A DNA stretch of 64,000 nt from Oceanidesulfovibrio indonesiensis (GCF_007625075.1 NZ_QMIE01000009.1:62001-126000); one strand, 5' to 3'; shown: positions 26,055 to 35,423, counted from the first letter of the stretch. Translations and numbers: made by a program. Notes: generated by a model from the sequence alone, not told the origin.

Positions 26055-26972
26055 TCAGATGTCGAAGCCGTCGCGGATCTTGCGGAACAATACGAGCAGG
26101 AAGGGGTCCGGCACCGGATTGCCGTCAATCGTCAGCCTGGCTATGCGCACCACCCGATTCCCATTAGGCGTCACGGTCTGTTGCAGTTCGATAGCGTGTT
26201 CGTGCCCCTGTCCGTCCGTCCCCCTGGTGGTCAGTGTCAGTACGTAGCCGTCGCTGCCGGCAGCGTCCCAGCGCAAGGTGACGCGTCGATCGGACTCGCG
26301 GGCGTTGCGCCGCACAATGCGAATAAATTCCTGCAAAGAGAAATGGCCGTGCTTGCCGGCGACCCCGAGGTACTCGCCCTTGTCGTTCATCACCACGAGG
26401 GGCAAATGCATGAAATCACTGTCCGGACTCTTGGCGTGACCGGTGCCGCCACGATCCTTCCGGTCGATGCGCTCCCAAATCTTTTCGAACATGTCGGTGC
26501 GCTCGCGGCGTAGCTCCGCCACTTCGGTTTCGAGCCGGCCGATCTCGTCGCGGTAGCGCTTCTCGATGAGCTCCTTTTCCTGCCTGAGTGTGGAAAGCTC
26601 CGTGCGAAGCGATTCGATTTCCGCGCGGAACAGGGCCTGGGTGTCCAACAGGTCGGAGAGTTTCTCCACGACAGAAGCGAGTTCGGAAAGGCTGCGTGCT
26701 TCGTTCGGGGCTGCACCAGTGTCGTGCATCGGAGAGAATTTGCGCGCAAGGTCGCGCTCCACTTGTTCGGCCGAATAGTTGTTGTTGAACATATGCCGAA
26801 TCTCCTTGAAAATAGGCAGGGCGTCTGCGGGGTAACGGGTGCGGCGTCCGCTGCCGCCCTGTTGAGGGATGAACCGGGAGAAGCGATCCTTATAGTAGGC
26901 GACGGAAGAGGGGGGGATGTTGAGGCGTCGCCCGATCTCCCGCAAGCTCATATATTCAGTGCCGTTTGACAT
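26055..26972 (-). CDS. MerR-like DNA-binding protein with central coiled coil
   Basis: 305 residues. The N-terminal ~70 residues are a MerR-type winged helix-turn-helix (YMSLREIGRRLNIPPSSVAYYKDRF, then the wing GSGRRTRYPADALPIF). A coiled coil of about 80 residues follows (SELASVVEKLSDLL... to RRERTDMFEKIWERI), and a C-terminal globular region of about 110 residues begins near HLPLVVMNDKGEYLGV. No metal-binding cysteines typical of MerR effectors are present, so the inducer is unknown. The codon run of seven C (26909-26915 on the plus strand as G) is in frame. The gene is alone, with AT-rich flanks and a T/G-rich upstream region. Confidence 0.8.
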   Translation of the reverse strand: MSNGTEYMSLREIGRRLNIPPSSVAYYKDRFSRFIPQQGGSGRRTRYPADALPIFKEIRHMFNNNYSAEQVERDLARKFSPMHDTGAAPNEARSLSELASVVEKLSDLLDTQALFRAEIESLRTELSTLRQEKELIEKRYRDEIGRLETEVAELRRERTDMFEKIWERIDRKDRGGTGHAKSPDSDFMHLPLVVMNDKGEYLGVAGKHGHFSLQEFIRIVRRNARESDRRVTLRWDAAGSDGYVLTLTTRGTDGQGHEHAIELQQTVTPNGNRVVRIARLTIDGNPVPDPFLLVLFRKIRDGFDI

Positions 26973-27461
26973 GTCTTGTTGGTCATTCTGTGCGATTGTT
27001 GTTTTTATTACAGAGGAAAGTACTGTTTGTCAATATATCTGAAGGGATGCCCTGGTCATTTTCTGGTTGGTTGTTTCTGAGGTGGTGTTGAGTTGTTGAT
27101 TATTCATGTTTTTTGTTTTATTTTAAGGTGATAGGTGTTGGACATTTGGCTGCGCGCGAGCAGGAGGCCAGAACGTATCAGCGCGTGAAGTGTATGTCCG
27201 GTCGAAACGGGGGGACTACTTCAGCCGGGGGCGAGGCGCTCAAGCGCCGACATCCTTGGTCCGGTGCGAGTGGGTCTGTTTTCAGGCGCAAAAAAAGCCC
27301 CCGGACCTGAAAAGCGGTCCAGGGGCGAATCGTCGCGTATCTGGCGGGATGCAGCTTCCTAGTGCATTTCCATATTGAAACAAGGCTCGCGTCTGAAACA
27401 ATTTCATATTGCTTCAGATGAATGCATAAGAGCCTCTGAATCCTTTCAAGCGTAAGATGCT
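26973..27461. other. Intergenic region with AT/TG-rich promoter side and a terminator
   Basis: The first ~150 bases (26973-27130) are AT- and TG-rich and probably hold the promoter and operator of the MerR-like gene; TGGTCATTCTG (about 26980) and TGGTCATTTTCTGG (about 27053) look like a degenerate direct repeat. The remainder contains the terminator of the qmoC-qmoD unit at 27290-27326 and no supported gene. Confidence 0.5.
27290..27326 (-). terminator. Intrinsic terminator of qmoC-qmoD
   Basis: On the minus strand GCCCCTGGACC pairs with GGTCCGGGGGC (one mismatch) and is followed by seven T (27296-27290). It is about 135 bases beyond the qmoD stop. Confidence 0.85.
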
Positions 27462-28142
27462 CTAGAAACCGAAGCCGTCGCCGTCGGAACCGGAAGCGCC
27501 GAAGCCGAAGTCGTCCGGCACGCCGCCGGATTCCTCGGCGCCGCCGGCAGGCGCTGCGGCTGCGCCTTCGCCGGCAGCCACGGTTACCACGCCGTGCTTC
27601 TTGACGTTCTCGATCTGCTCAAGCAGTTCATTGACCTTGCCGATGTACTCTTCGACGGTCTGCTGGGAAGTGACGATGACCTTGTCGCCTTCGCCCTTGG
27701 CGCTGGCCTCGAAGGCTTCGACCTTACCCTTGTACTCGGCCAGATCCTTTTCGAGAGCTGCAGCCTTGGTTTCGAACTCAGTCTTGGCGGCTTCGAGTTC
27801 TTTGATCCTGGCGGACTGCTCTTCCAGGGTCTTCTGGTATCCCTCGATGCGGGCGAACACAGCGTCGGCTTCGGCCTTGGCCTCTGCGGACATGGGCGTC
27901 ACGGAGACGTTGTCGCCCAGATTCAGCACTTCCTTGCCCTTCATCTTGCAGAGCTCGGGGTGCTGCTCGTAGACGTAGGCTTTGCCCAGAGCCTCGGCAA
28001 AGGGCAGCGTATCTTCGCTGATCTCGCGGCCGGTGAGGTGTTCGAGCATCTCTTTGATGTTCGTGATCTGGGCCTCTTTATTCACGCCCTTGATGTAAGC
28101 GGCGAACGTGCTCATGGAGAAAATCTTTCTGGCGTCGGCCAT
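27462..28142 (-). CDS. qmoD: QmoD-like accessory protein of unknown function
   Basis: 226 residues. The N-terminal ~80 residues are a small globular domain (FAAYIKGVNKEAQITNIKEMLEHLTGREISED); the centre is a long coiled coil (AKAEADAVFARIEGYQKTLEEQ... to AFEASAKGEG); the C-terminus is Ala/Gly-rich and ends DGDGFGF. In Desulfovibrio the gene after qmoC, qmoD, encodes a sulfate-reducer-specific protein of similar size needed for growth on sulfate; I assign it by position and general look rather than by motif. It starts 51 bases after qmoC. A cytoplasmic location is likely, as no signal peptide is present. Confidence 0.65.
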   Translation of the reverse strand: MADARKIFSMSTFAAYIKGVNKEAQITNIKEMLEHLTGREISEDTLPFAEALGKAYVYEQHPELCKMKGKEVLNLGDNVSVTPMSAEAKAEADAVFARIEGYQKTLEEQSARIKELEAAKTEFETKAAALEKDLAEYKGKVEAFEASAKGEGDKVIVTSQQTVEEYIGKVNELLEQIENVKKHGVVTVAAGEGAAAAPAGGAEESGGVPDDFGFGASGSDGDGFGF

Positions 28143-28193
28143 GGCTGCTGATCCTCCTTAGGGATATGCTTGAAACAATGGAAAAAAGTGTCC

Positions 28194-29399
28194 TTATATC
28201 TCGAAGGTCTTCTTCTGTACCGGAGGCGCCGGGACGCGGCCGGTCATGCGGGTGAAGATGAGCGCTGTCGTGCGGTAGACGAGGTGCCCCAGCTTGGACC
28301 ACGGCAGGTATGCGATGAGCATGAACACCGTGATGAGGTGCACGTAGTAGATCGGGTAGGCCAGCGAGGCCGCGTCGGCAAGGCGAAGCAGTTCGCTGAG
28401 GATTCCCGTGATCGTCACCGCCCATATGACGCCCAGAAGGTACCAGTCGTAATAAGACGAGGAGTCCTTCTCGCGGTCCTTGTCCATGCGCCGTTTGGTG
28501 AGGAACCACAGGCCGATGACCAGAGCGATGGCCCCGGCGTTGGCGAGGAGCTTGACCGGATTGAGCAGGTGGAGCGGAGTGTGGCCCACGGGTGAGATGA
28601 ACGGGATGATCTTGCCGCCCCAGTGGCCAATGGCGATGGTGCTGGTGACCACGAGCAGCGCCGCGAACGCCCAGAACACGAGGAAGTGGCCTTTGAACTT
28701 CTGCTCGTCGGACTGGGTTTCCTCACCGCATTCCTTCCACTTGCGGTGGGTGAAGATTTCGTCCACCAACACCTCTTTGGCCGCCTGCCAGAAGCCGGGC
28801 TTCTTGTATTCGCCCACAAAGAACGTGGTGGGCGTCTTTTCCTTGAAGCCCTTCCACAGCTGCGTCACACCGCGGTAGAACGTGAACACGACAAAGAAGA
28901 AGGTGAGGCTGAACACGGGGTCGATGGTGTAGTCGCCGGGGAAGACCTTGCCGTAGATGATCTCGCCGTCCGGAATGGAGAGGCCGGTGGTGATCGCCCA
29001 GATGATGAGGAAGAGCACGGCCGGGATGGCGATGAGCTTGGGCAGGTGCTTGGGCGAGCTCATCCATTCGCCGAGAACGGCGGGCTTGGTGAGCTTCTTG
29101 TACGTGATGTTGCGGGCGGCGGCGAGCAGTTCGGCCGGGTTTGCGCCCCGGGGGCAGTAGTCGGAGCAGGCGCCGCAGTTGTGGCAGAGCCAGATGTCGA
29201 TGTCATCAAGGAGCTTGTCCTTGAGACCCCACTGGGCCCAGATCATTTCCTTACGCGGATAGGGGTTGTCCTCCGGAGCGAGGGGGCAGACCACGCTGCA
29301 GGTGGCGCATTGGTAGCACCGTTTGAGCGTGTCGCCGCCGGCTTCCCGGAGTTCGTTGATGAACTCCCTGTCTGGCTCGATGCGAACCGGCTGAGGCAT
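28194..29399 (-). CDS. qmoC: QmoC: quinone-interacting membrane-bound oxidoreductase subunit C
   Basis: 401 residues from ATG 29399, preceded by AAGGAG. Two 4Fe-4S clusters are bound by C28-x2-C31-x2-C34-x3-C38 and C72-x2-C75-x2-C78-x3-C82, as in HdrC. The C-terminal part has about six transmembrane helices with histidines in membrane or loop positions, the NarI/HdrE-like cytochrome b module that exchanges electrons with menaquinone. The Qmo complex passes electrons from the quinone pool to APS reductase in sulfate respiration. QmoA and QmoB, the usual upstream partners, are not here; an unrelated divergent metal transporter takes their place. Confidence 0.9.
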   Translation of the reverse strand: MPQPVRIEPDREFINELREAGGDTLKRCYQCATCSVVCPLAPEDNPYPRKEMIWAQWGLKDKLLDDIDIWLCHNCGACSDYCPRGANPAELLAAARNITYKKLTKPAVLGEWMSSPKHLPKLIAIPAVLFLIIWAITTGLSIPDGEIIYGKVFPGDYTIDPVFSLTFFFVVFTFYRGVTQLWKGFKEKTPTTFFVGEYKKPGFWQAAKEVLVDEIFTHRKWKECGEETQSDEQKFKGHFLVFWAFAALLVVTSTIAIGHWGGKIIPFISPVGHTPLHLLNPVKLLANAGAIALVIGLWFLTKRRMDKDREKDSSSYYDWYLLGVIWAVTITGILSELLRLADAASLAYPIYYVHLITVFMLIAYLPWSKLGHLVYRTTALIFTRMTGRVPAPPVQKKTFEI

Positions 29400-29642
29400 G
29401 GGCTTCTCCTTGACAGTTGATGAAAAGGGCGCCGTTCCCGGTGTGGGCTGGAACCGGGAGGCGTGCCCGATCAATTGTGAATCCTGCTTGTGAAATTTGT
29501 AATAAGCAAGGCGATGCTTACCAGGACTTCGCACAAAAACCAACCCCATGAGCCTTTATCCTGTCCGAAAAGTCACCGGAAATGAGTGACGGCGCATGAC
29601 CGGCGCTGGTCAAGACGTCATGGTCCGTGGTACGTTTTTGAG

Positions 29643-30593
29643 ATGATCCGTTTTCTTTTCTTCCCGATCCTGATCTGTATTGCAACCTTGTGGCTTGGGG
29701 CAGGGCCGTGCAGCGCTCAGGGCGACAAACCCGTGGCCGTGGCCTCCACAACCCAGGTGGCGGACTTCGCGCGTCATGTGGCCGGAGACGATATCGACGT
29801 ACGCTGTATTCTGGCCCCCGGCGCCGATCCACATACCTACGTGCCCACGCCCGGGGATGTGAAGATGGTCGCCGACGCCGACATCGCCTTGCAGAATGGC
29901 ATGTACCTGGAAGGTAACAACTGGATGGCCAAGCTTGCAGAGGATGCGGGCAAACCTCTGGTTGTCTGCACAGAGGGCGTCGCGCCCATTGGCTTGGAGT
30001 ACGAGGGCCGGCAGGTGCAGGACCCCCACGCCTGGTTCGATCCGGCGAACGCGGCCGTGTATGTGCACAATATCACACACGCTTTTGTGGAGCTGGACCC
30101 GGACAATGCCGAAAACTACCGGGCTCGCGCCAGGCTTTACCTTGCCCAGCTCAGGGCCCTGGACGGCTGGATCCGCGCGCAGGTTGCCAACGTTCCGCCG
30201 AAAGAGCGGGTCCTGGTCACCAGCCACGACGCCTTCAACTACTTTTGCAGGGCGTATCATTTCAATCCGGACAATGACTATATGAGCCTGGCCCCCATGG
30301 GCTGGTCCACCGGGTCCGAGGTGGGCGGAGGCATGACGCCGTCTTCCCGCAGCCGGGTCGTGCAGTCTCTGCAGGAGAGCGGCGCCCGCGCCGTGTTCGT
30401 GGAAACGAGCGTGAACCCGAAGCTGCTGCGGGAAATCGCCCGGGAGGCCGGCGTGGCCATAGGCGGCTCGCTGTATTCCGACTCCATGGGCGAGGGAGGC
30501 TCCGCAGGCGAGACGTACATCGGCATGATGCGCGAGAATACACTGACCATAGTCCGGGCCCTGACCACTGGCCTGGAGCAGAGCGGGCAATAG
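29643..30593 (+). CDS. Metal ABC transporter substrate-binding protein (TroA/PsaA/ZnuA family, cluster A-I)
   Basis: 316 residues from ATG 29643, with a signal peptide (MIRFLFFPILICIATLWLGAGPCSA). The expected metal ligands are present: H64 in PHTYVP, H129 in DPHAWFDP, H195 in SHDAFNYF and D280 in LYSDSMG, with E254 also available. The His-rich loop of zinc-specific ZnuA is missing, so Mn(II) or Fe(II) are as likely as Zn(II). The first gene of a four-gene operon with an unknown membrane-anchored protein, an ATPase and a permease-regulator fusion. An imperfect operator-like dyad, TAAGC-N8-GCTTA, lies at 29503-29520. Confidence 0.92.
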   Translation: MIRFLFFPILICIATLWLGAGPCSAQGDKPVAVASTTQVADFARHVAGDDIDVRCILAPGADPHTYVPTPGDVKMVADADIALQNGMYLEGNNWMAKLAEDAGKPLVVCTEGVAPIGLEYEGRQVQDPHAWFDPANAAVYVHNITHAFVELDPDNAENYRARARLYLAQLRALDGWIRAQVANVPPKERVLVTSHDAFNYFCRAYHFNPDNDYMSLAPMGWSTGSEVGGGMTPSSRSRVVQSLQESGARAVFVETSVNPKLLREIAREAGVAIGGSLYSDSMGEGGSAGETYIGMMRENTLTIVRALTTGLEQSGQ

Positions 30594-31118
30594 ATGCGTC
30601 TTCTCGGCGTGGTTCTTGTCTGGGCAGCCATACTGTGCGCCCTCGGCCTGTTCCTGATGGGACGGGATCGTCCGGCGCGAACGGTGGCCCCTGCAGCTGT
30701 GGAGTCCGGCAGCGGGAGCGCCTTCGACTCCGCCGGGTACACCCTGGAGATTACACCGAGCTTCGCGCCTGCGCCCGATTCGTTTGCGTTGCCGGGTGAT
30801 CCACTGGCCCGCTCCGGTCTCGTAGTCAGCAGGAACGGTCACATCCTTTATACATATGAAAACGGCGGGGAGCAGGGAGCGACCATCGAACTGCACCCTG
30901 CGCCCGGAATCGAGCCGGGATTGGTGGAATATCTCGTGGAAGCGTCTGCGGTGCAGGATGCGAACGGTTCGCCGCAGTCCGCAGCCCTGCGTGTCCGGTT
31001 GTTGCATTATGGCGGGACACTTGCCGAAAAAACGTTCTGGTCGGACCCTGGCGGCCTCATCCGCGGCGTTCTCCGCGTGTCCATAGAAACGCCGGAGGGA
31101 ATGGACCATGGCGGATAG
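30594..31118 (+). CDS. Membrane-anchored protein of unknown function in the metal-transport operon
   Basis: 174 residues with one N-terminal hydrophobic helix (LLGVVLVWAAILCALGLFLM) and a periplasmic part that appears to be a beta-rich domain (YTLEITPSFAPAPDSFAL, ATIELHPAPGIEPGLVEYLVEA). Its ATG directly follows the binding-protein stop and its end overlaps the ATPase start by 11 bases, so it is certainly co-expressed. No metal-binding motif is evident. A metal-chaperone or accessory role is an inference from position only. Confidence 0.7.
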   Translation: MRLLGVVLVWAAILCALGLFLMGRDRPARTVAPAAVESGSGSAFDSAGYTLEITPSFAPAPDSFALPGDPLARSGLVVSRNGHILYTYENGGEQGATIELHPAPGIEPGLVEYLVEASAVQDANGSPQSAALRVRLLHYGGTLAEKTFWSDPGGLIRGVLRVSIETPEGMDHGG

Positions 31119-31899
31119 GCGCATGCCACCGGCCATCGAGGTCGCCCATCTCACTGTGAGTTACGGGGTGCAGACCGTACTTTTCGATGTGACCGTGACC
31201 ATCGAGCGCGGTATGCTTGTTGGCGTCATCGGTCCCAACGGCGGCGGCAAGTCCACGTTCATCAAGTCCATCCTCGGCTTCGTCAAGCGGGACATCGGCA
31301 GCGTTTCCATACTTGGGAAACCGGCGGACAAGGCCAAGGGCCTGGTGGCGTATGTGCCGCAACGCGGCGCCGTGGATTGGGATTTTCCCATCACCGTGGG
31401 GCAGGTGGCCATGATGGGTCGCTATGGCAGGATTCCCTGGTGGCGCGATCCCGGCAAGGAAGACAGGCGCATAGTGGACGAAGCCCTGGAGATGGTGCGC
31501 ATGGCGGAGTACCGGGACCGGCAGATCGGCCAACTCTCCGGCGGCCAGCAGCAACGCGTGTTCATGGCGCGCGCCCTGGCCCAGGGGTCGGAGGTACTGC
31601 TTCTGGACGAGCCTTTCGCCGGGGTGGACGCCGCCACGGAGCACGCCATACTCGATGTGCTCCGCACCGCCAAGGAAGCGGGCAAGACACTTGTGGTCGT
31701 GCATCATGATCTTGCCACAGCCGCCGAGTACTTCGACCGTCTTGCGCTCATCAAGAAACGGCTCTACGCCTATGGACCGCCCAGGGCCGTGCTGCGAGAG
31801 GACCTCATGGCGCAGGTGTACGAGGGCCGGCTCCAGGTGTTCTCGCGTATGGGGGAGTCCAGCAATATGGAGCCTCCGGTTCGGGAGGAAAGTCCATGA
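31108..31899 (+). CDS. Metal ABC transporter ATP-binding protein
   Basis: 263 residues. Walker A GPNGGGKSTF (residues about 40-49), Q loop VPQRGAVDWDFP, ABC signature LSGGQQQRV, Walker B LLLDEPFAGVD and the H loop VHHD are all intact. The Q-loop neighbourhood is the form found in the Mn/Zn family. GGAGG precedes the ATG. Its end overlaps the permease start by four bases (ATGA). It powers the uptake of the metal captured by the upstream binding protein. Confidence 0.95.
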   Translation: MADRRMPPAIEVAHLTVSYGVQTVLFDVTVTIERGMLVGVIGPNGGGKSTFIKSILGFVKRDIGSVSILGKPADKAKGLVAYVPQRGAVDWDFPITVGQVAMMGRYGRIPWWRDPGKEDRRIVDEALEMVRMAEYRDRQIGQLSGGQQQRVFMARALAQGSEVLLLDEPFAGVDAATEHAILDVLRTAKEAGKTLVVVHHDLATAAEYFDRLALIKKRLYAYGPPRAVLREDLMAQVYEGRLQVFSRMGESSNMEPPVREESP

Positions 31900-33425
31900 T
31901 CCTGGACTTCGTCGTCGCTCCTCTGGGTGAGGCATACTTCCAGAAAGCGCTGCTTGGCGGCATTCTCGTGGCTGTGGTCTCCGGCGTGGTCGGTTCGCTG
32001 GTGGTGCTGCGGCGCATGGCGTTTCTGGGCGACGCCCTGGCCCACGCCATGATTGCCGGCGTGGCCGGCGGCTATCTGGGCATGAAGCTCCTTTTCGGGC
32101 TGGAGGCGCACGCTCCCGGCATGCTCGTGGGCTCGCTCATCGCCGCCGTGCTCACTGTGTTTCTCATCGGCTTCGTCTCGCGGGTGAGCCGGGTCAAGGA
32201 GGACGCCTCCATCGGCATCATGTACACAGGCGTTTTCGCGGCCGGCGTGGTGCTCGTCTCGGTCTTCCGGGAGCACATCCATATCGACCTCATGCACTTC
32301 ATCATGGGCGACGTGCTCGCCGTGGGCGATGCAGACCTGTACGTGGCGGCGTTCACCTGCGGCCTCGTGCTCACCATCATCCTGTTGTTCTACCGCAGCT
32401 TCCAGATTCTCAGCTTCGATCCCGTCATGGCCGCGGCCATAGGCGTGCCCGTGGTGCTGCTGGACTACGTGCTCACCATCAGCGTCTCTCTCGTCGTGGT
32501 CAGCGCGGTGAGCATGGTGGGTGTGATCCTCGTGGTGGGACTGCTCATCACTCCGGCCGCCACCGCCTACCTGCTTGCCGACAGACTGGAGCGCATGATG
32601 GCGCTGGCCGCCGTGTTCGGCGTGTCCAGCGTGGTGGGCGGGCTGTACCTCTGCGTTCTACTCGATGCCTCGGGCGGCGGCGCGGTCATGCTGTTCTGCA
32701 CGCTGCAATTTCTCGTGGTTCTGGTCGTGGCGCCGAGGTATGGTCTGTTGGCGCGCTGGAGGCGTCAGCACGCGGCCCCGCCGCAGCTTATCGAGGACAT
32801 ACTCGCTCTGGCAGCACGCCGCGACGGCGCCATGGGGGTGGAGGATATCCGCGCGAACGTGGACAGGCCGCGTCTCGTAACTCGCGCCCTCAAGACCATG
32901 CAGCGGCAGAAGGCCGCAGTTCTGGACAACGGAACCATGGTGCTCACGGAGCCGGGCATGGCCAGGGCCATGGAGGTGCTGCGCGCGCACCGGCTCTGGG
33001 AAACGTATCTGGAGCATGTGGGCACCCCGCCGGACGAACTGCACACGCGCGCCCACGAGCTGGAGCACATGAACGACCCCTCGACCATGGCGGACCTGGA
33101 CGATCTGCTTGAGCATCCTGAGATCGATCCGCACGGGGAACCCATACCGGTGGATCCACTGGTGACGGGCGGGGCGCTGGTGCCGGCGTCGCTGCTGCGC
33201 GAGGGTCTGAGCGGCACCGTGGAGAGCGTTGCCGAACCGGCCACGAAAGCCGGCGTTGTGGCCGGCGAGCATGTGAGCATGGGGCCGCGTCTGTCCACGG
33301 AGGACGGCCACGCCCGCTGGAACCTGTGCACGGACGACGGAACGAGCCATGTGCTGGATCACGAGCAGGCCGACGCAGTGATCATTCGCGTGGAGGCACT
33401 GCACGGCGCTGTCTGCGAGACTTAG
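31896..33425 (+). CDS. Metal ABC transporter permease fused to a DtxR-family metalloregulator-like C-terminus
   Basis: 509 residues, almost twice a normal permease. Residues 1-285 have the ABC-3 fold with about 8-9 helices (SLVVLRRMAFLGDALAHAMIAG). From about 290 there is a soluble region: a winged helix (QLIEDILALAARRDGA... ALKTMQRQKAAVL), then the DtxR dimerisation motif HRLWETYLEHVG and ELEHMND, then HPEIDPHGEPIP, and a FeoA/SH3-like end. DtxR metal-ligand positions (H-x3-E, E-H) are kept, while the Cys of site 2 appears as His. It could sense intracellular metal and gate the channel or regulate DNA from the membrane. It is the last gene of the operon. Confidence 0.9.
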   Translation: MILDFVVAPLGEAYFQKALLGGILVAVVSGVVGSLVVLRRMAFLGDALAHAMIAGVAGGYLGMKLLFGLEAHAPGMLVGSLIAAVLTVFLIGFVSRVSRVKEDASIGIMYTGVFAAGVVLVSVFREHIHIDLMHFIMGDVLAVGDADLYVAAFTCGLVLTIILLFYRSFQILSFDPVMAAAIGVPVVLLDYVLTISVSLVVVSAVSMVGVILVVGLLITPAATAYLLADRLERMMALAAVFGVSSVVGGLYLCVLLDASGGGAVMLFCTLQFLVVLVVAPRYGLLARWRRQHAAPPQLIEDILALAARRDGAMGVEDIRANVDRPRLVTRALKTMQRQKAAVLDNGTMVLTEPGMARAMEVLRAHRLWETYLEHVGTPPDELHTRAHELEHMNDPSTMADLDDLLEHPEIDPHGEPIPVDPLVTGGALVPASLLREGLSGTVESVAEPATKAGVVAGEHVSMGPRLSTEDGHARWNLCTDDGTSHVLDHEQADAVIIRVEALHGAVCET

Positions 33426-33547
33426 CAGGCTGTTGAATAACGTCCGATCGCTGCGTTGCTTGCAACGATTAACCCCTCACGTCCTGGAAGTGCGCTTTGA
33501 CATTGAGCTTTTTTGCGCAGTGCACTCGAAGTTTTTTGAACAGCCTG
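33426..33547. repeat. Short inverted-repeat element (MITE/REP-like)
   Basis: CAGGCTGTTGAATAA at the left end and its near-inverse TTTTTTGAACAGCCTG at the right end bound 122 bases with no coding capacity directly after the permease stop. Such CAGGCTGTT ends are frequent borders of small non-autonomous repeats in proteobacteria (from memory). A separate 30-base stretch just downstream (33576-33606) matches part of the element at 45740. Confidence 0.55.
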
Positions 33548-33689
33548 TAATAATGACTTTTTCGACGGCCAGTTAAAGCGCCTGAAAAACCTTGTTCCCA
33601 TTCGCGCTGCTGGTCACTTCAGACGTTGACGGAGATCGTTCGACTCCATAGCGTGCCCGGAAACAATCATACCAGGGCTTCGCAACAGT

Positions 33690-35423
33690 ATGTCCATTCC
33701 AGCGCGATACCAGCACATCCTCGATAGCGTGAGCTACGCCGTGGTCACCATGGATCTCAATTGCCGGGTGACCTACCTGAACGAGCGGGCCAAAGTTTTT
33801 CTCAAAGGCCGCGGCCGTGACCATTATCGGGTGGGCATAGAGGCGGAGGCTATCCTCCCTCTGGCGGCGCCCCAGGCCAGAAAGGCGATGCAGACCGAGG
33901 AGTTCCAGCGCGGTGACGGGCGCATTGTGGACAGGGGCGACGAGCTGTTTTTCGAGATCACTCCCCTCATGGCCGACGGCGTGATGGCCGGCGCCGTGGT
34001 CAGTCTGCAACGACCCGAACGATTCGAGGAGCTGGCAACCAAACTCGATTCCCACCGGCGGCTTGTCAAGCAGCTCCAGACCATTTTCGACGCATCCAGC
34101 GACGGCATATGGGTGTGCGACGGCGACGGCACCGTCATCAGCATCAACCGAGCCTCGGAGCAGATCAACGGCATCCGCGCGGAATCGGTGATCGGCCGCA
34201 ACGTGGACACCATCGTGCACAGCGGCATGGTGGACCGCTCAGTGACCCTGGAGGTGCTGCGCTGCAAGGAGCAGGTCTCCATCATGCAGCATATCAAGCG
34301 CACGGACAAAGAACTGCTGGTCACGGGAACCCCCGCCTTCGACGAAAAGGGCGCGATAAACCTCGTGGTGGTCAACGAACGCGATGTGACCGATCTCAAC
34401 CGGTTGAAGTCCAACCTGGAGAATATGACGCGGGCCAAGGAGAAGGCCCAGGACGAGCTCACGGGATTCATGATGCTGGAGCTGGAGCAGGCCGGCATCG
34501 TGGCCGAAAGCAAGGCCATGCGCAAACTCCTGACCACTGCCGTGAAGCTTGCGCAACTGGACGCTTCCGGCATCCTCCTGCTGGGCGAGTCAGGCACTGG
34601 CAAGAGCCTGGCCGCCAAGTTCATTCACAAGAACAGCCCACGCCGGGACAAGCCATTCCTCAGCATCAACTGCGCCGCTCTGCCGGAGTCGTTGTTCGAG
34701 GCTGAACTGTTCGGACACGAGAAGGGCGCTTTTACCGGCGCGGCGGAGCGCGGCAAAATAGGCTTGATCGGCCTGGCCGGCGAGGGCACGCTGTTTCTGG
34801 ACGAAGTAGGCGAGCTGCCCCTGGCCGTGCAGGCAAAGTTGCTCAAATGCCTGGATGAGAAAGAGTACCTGCCCGTGGGCGGACGCACGTACAAAAAAAT
34901 GCAGTGCTCCATCATCGCAGCCACCAACCGCGATCTGGAGCTCATGGTTCAGAAGCGTCGGTTCCGTGAAGACCTATTTTATCGTCTCAATACCTTCGCA
35001 CTCTCCATCCCGCCCCTGCGCGAACGGGTTGAAGACATCTTCGAACTCGCGAGCCACTACATCAAAGTCTACAACGAGAAGTACGGCCAGTCGAAACGTA
35101 TCACGACCCGGACTCTGGACATCTTCCAGGCCTACGCCTTTCCGGGCAATGTCCGTGAGTTGGTCAACATCATCAAGAAAGGTGTTGCGCTACACGACGG
35201 TGAGGTGCTGGACGACTTTTTTGAAGACGCCCTGCACCCCCCGCACAAGGTGTCTTCAACGCACGAGTTGAGCCTGAATCAGGAACTGGACCGCACCGAG
35301 CGCATGGTGCTGCAACGCGCCATGACGGCGTGCAGCACGACCCGTCAGATGGCCCGGCTGCTGGGAACGAGCCAACCCACGATTGTGCGCAAGCTCAAGA
35401 AGCATGGGTTCAGCCTGCAGTAA
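33690..35423 (+). CDS. Sigma-54-dependent transcriptional activator with PAS input
   Basis: 577 residues. Residues about 5-110 and 125-240 form two PAS domains ([37 protein letters not shown]), so the signal is sensed in the cytoplasm and not by a receiver. The AAA+ domain has [13 protein letters not shown], the sigma-54-contact loop GAFTGA and LFLDEVGEL. The C-terminal helix-turn-helix ([19 protein letters not shown]) is of the TyrR/Fis kind. It lies just upstream of the GABA-type operon, in the same direction, and the intergenic region carries a sigma-54 promoter and three dyads; it is very probably the activator of that operon. Confidence 0.93.
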   Translation: MSIPARYQHILDSVSYAVVTMDLNCRVTYLNERAKVFLKGRGRDHYRVGIEAEAILPLAAPQARKAMQTEEFQRGDGRIVDRGDELFFEITPLMADGVMAGAVVSLQRPERFEELATKLDSHRRLVKQLQTIFDASSDGIWVCDGDGTVISINRASEQINGIRAESVIGRNVDTIVHSGMVDRSVTLEVLRCKEQVSIMQHIKRTDKELLVTGTPAFDEKGAINLVVVNERDVTDLNRLKSNLENMTRAKEKAQDELTGFMMLELEQAGIVAESKAMRKLLTTAVKLAQLDASGILLLGESGTGKSLAAKFIHKNSPRRDKPFLSINCAALPESLFEAELFGHEKGAFTGAAERGKIGLIGLAGEGTLFLDEVGELPLAVQAKLLKCLDEKEYLPVGGRTYKKMQCSIIAATNRDLELMVQKRRFREDLFYRLNTFALSIPPLRERVEDIFELASHYIKVYNEKYGQSKRITTRTLDIFQAYAFPGNVRELVNIIKKGVALHDGEVLDDFFEDALHPPHKVSSTHELSLNQELDRTERMVLQRAMTACSTTRQMARLLGTSQPTIVRKLKKHGFSLQ

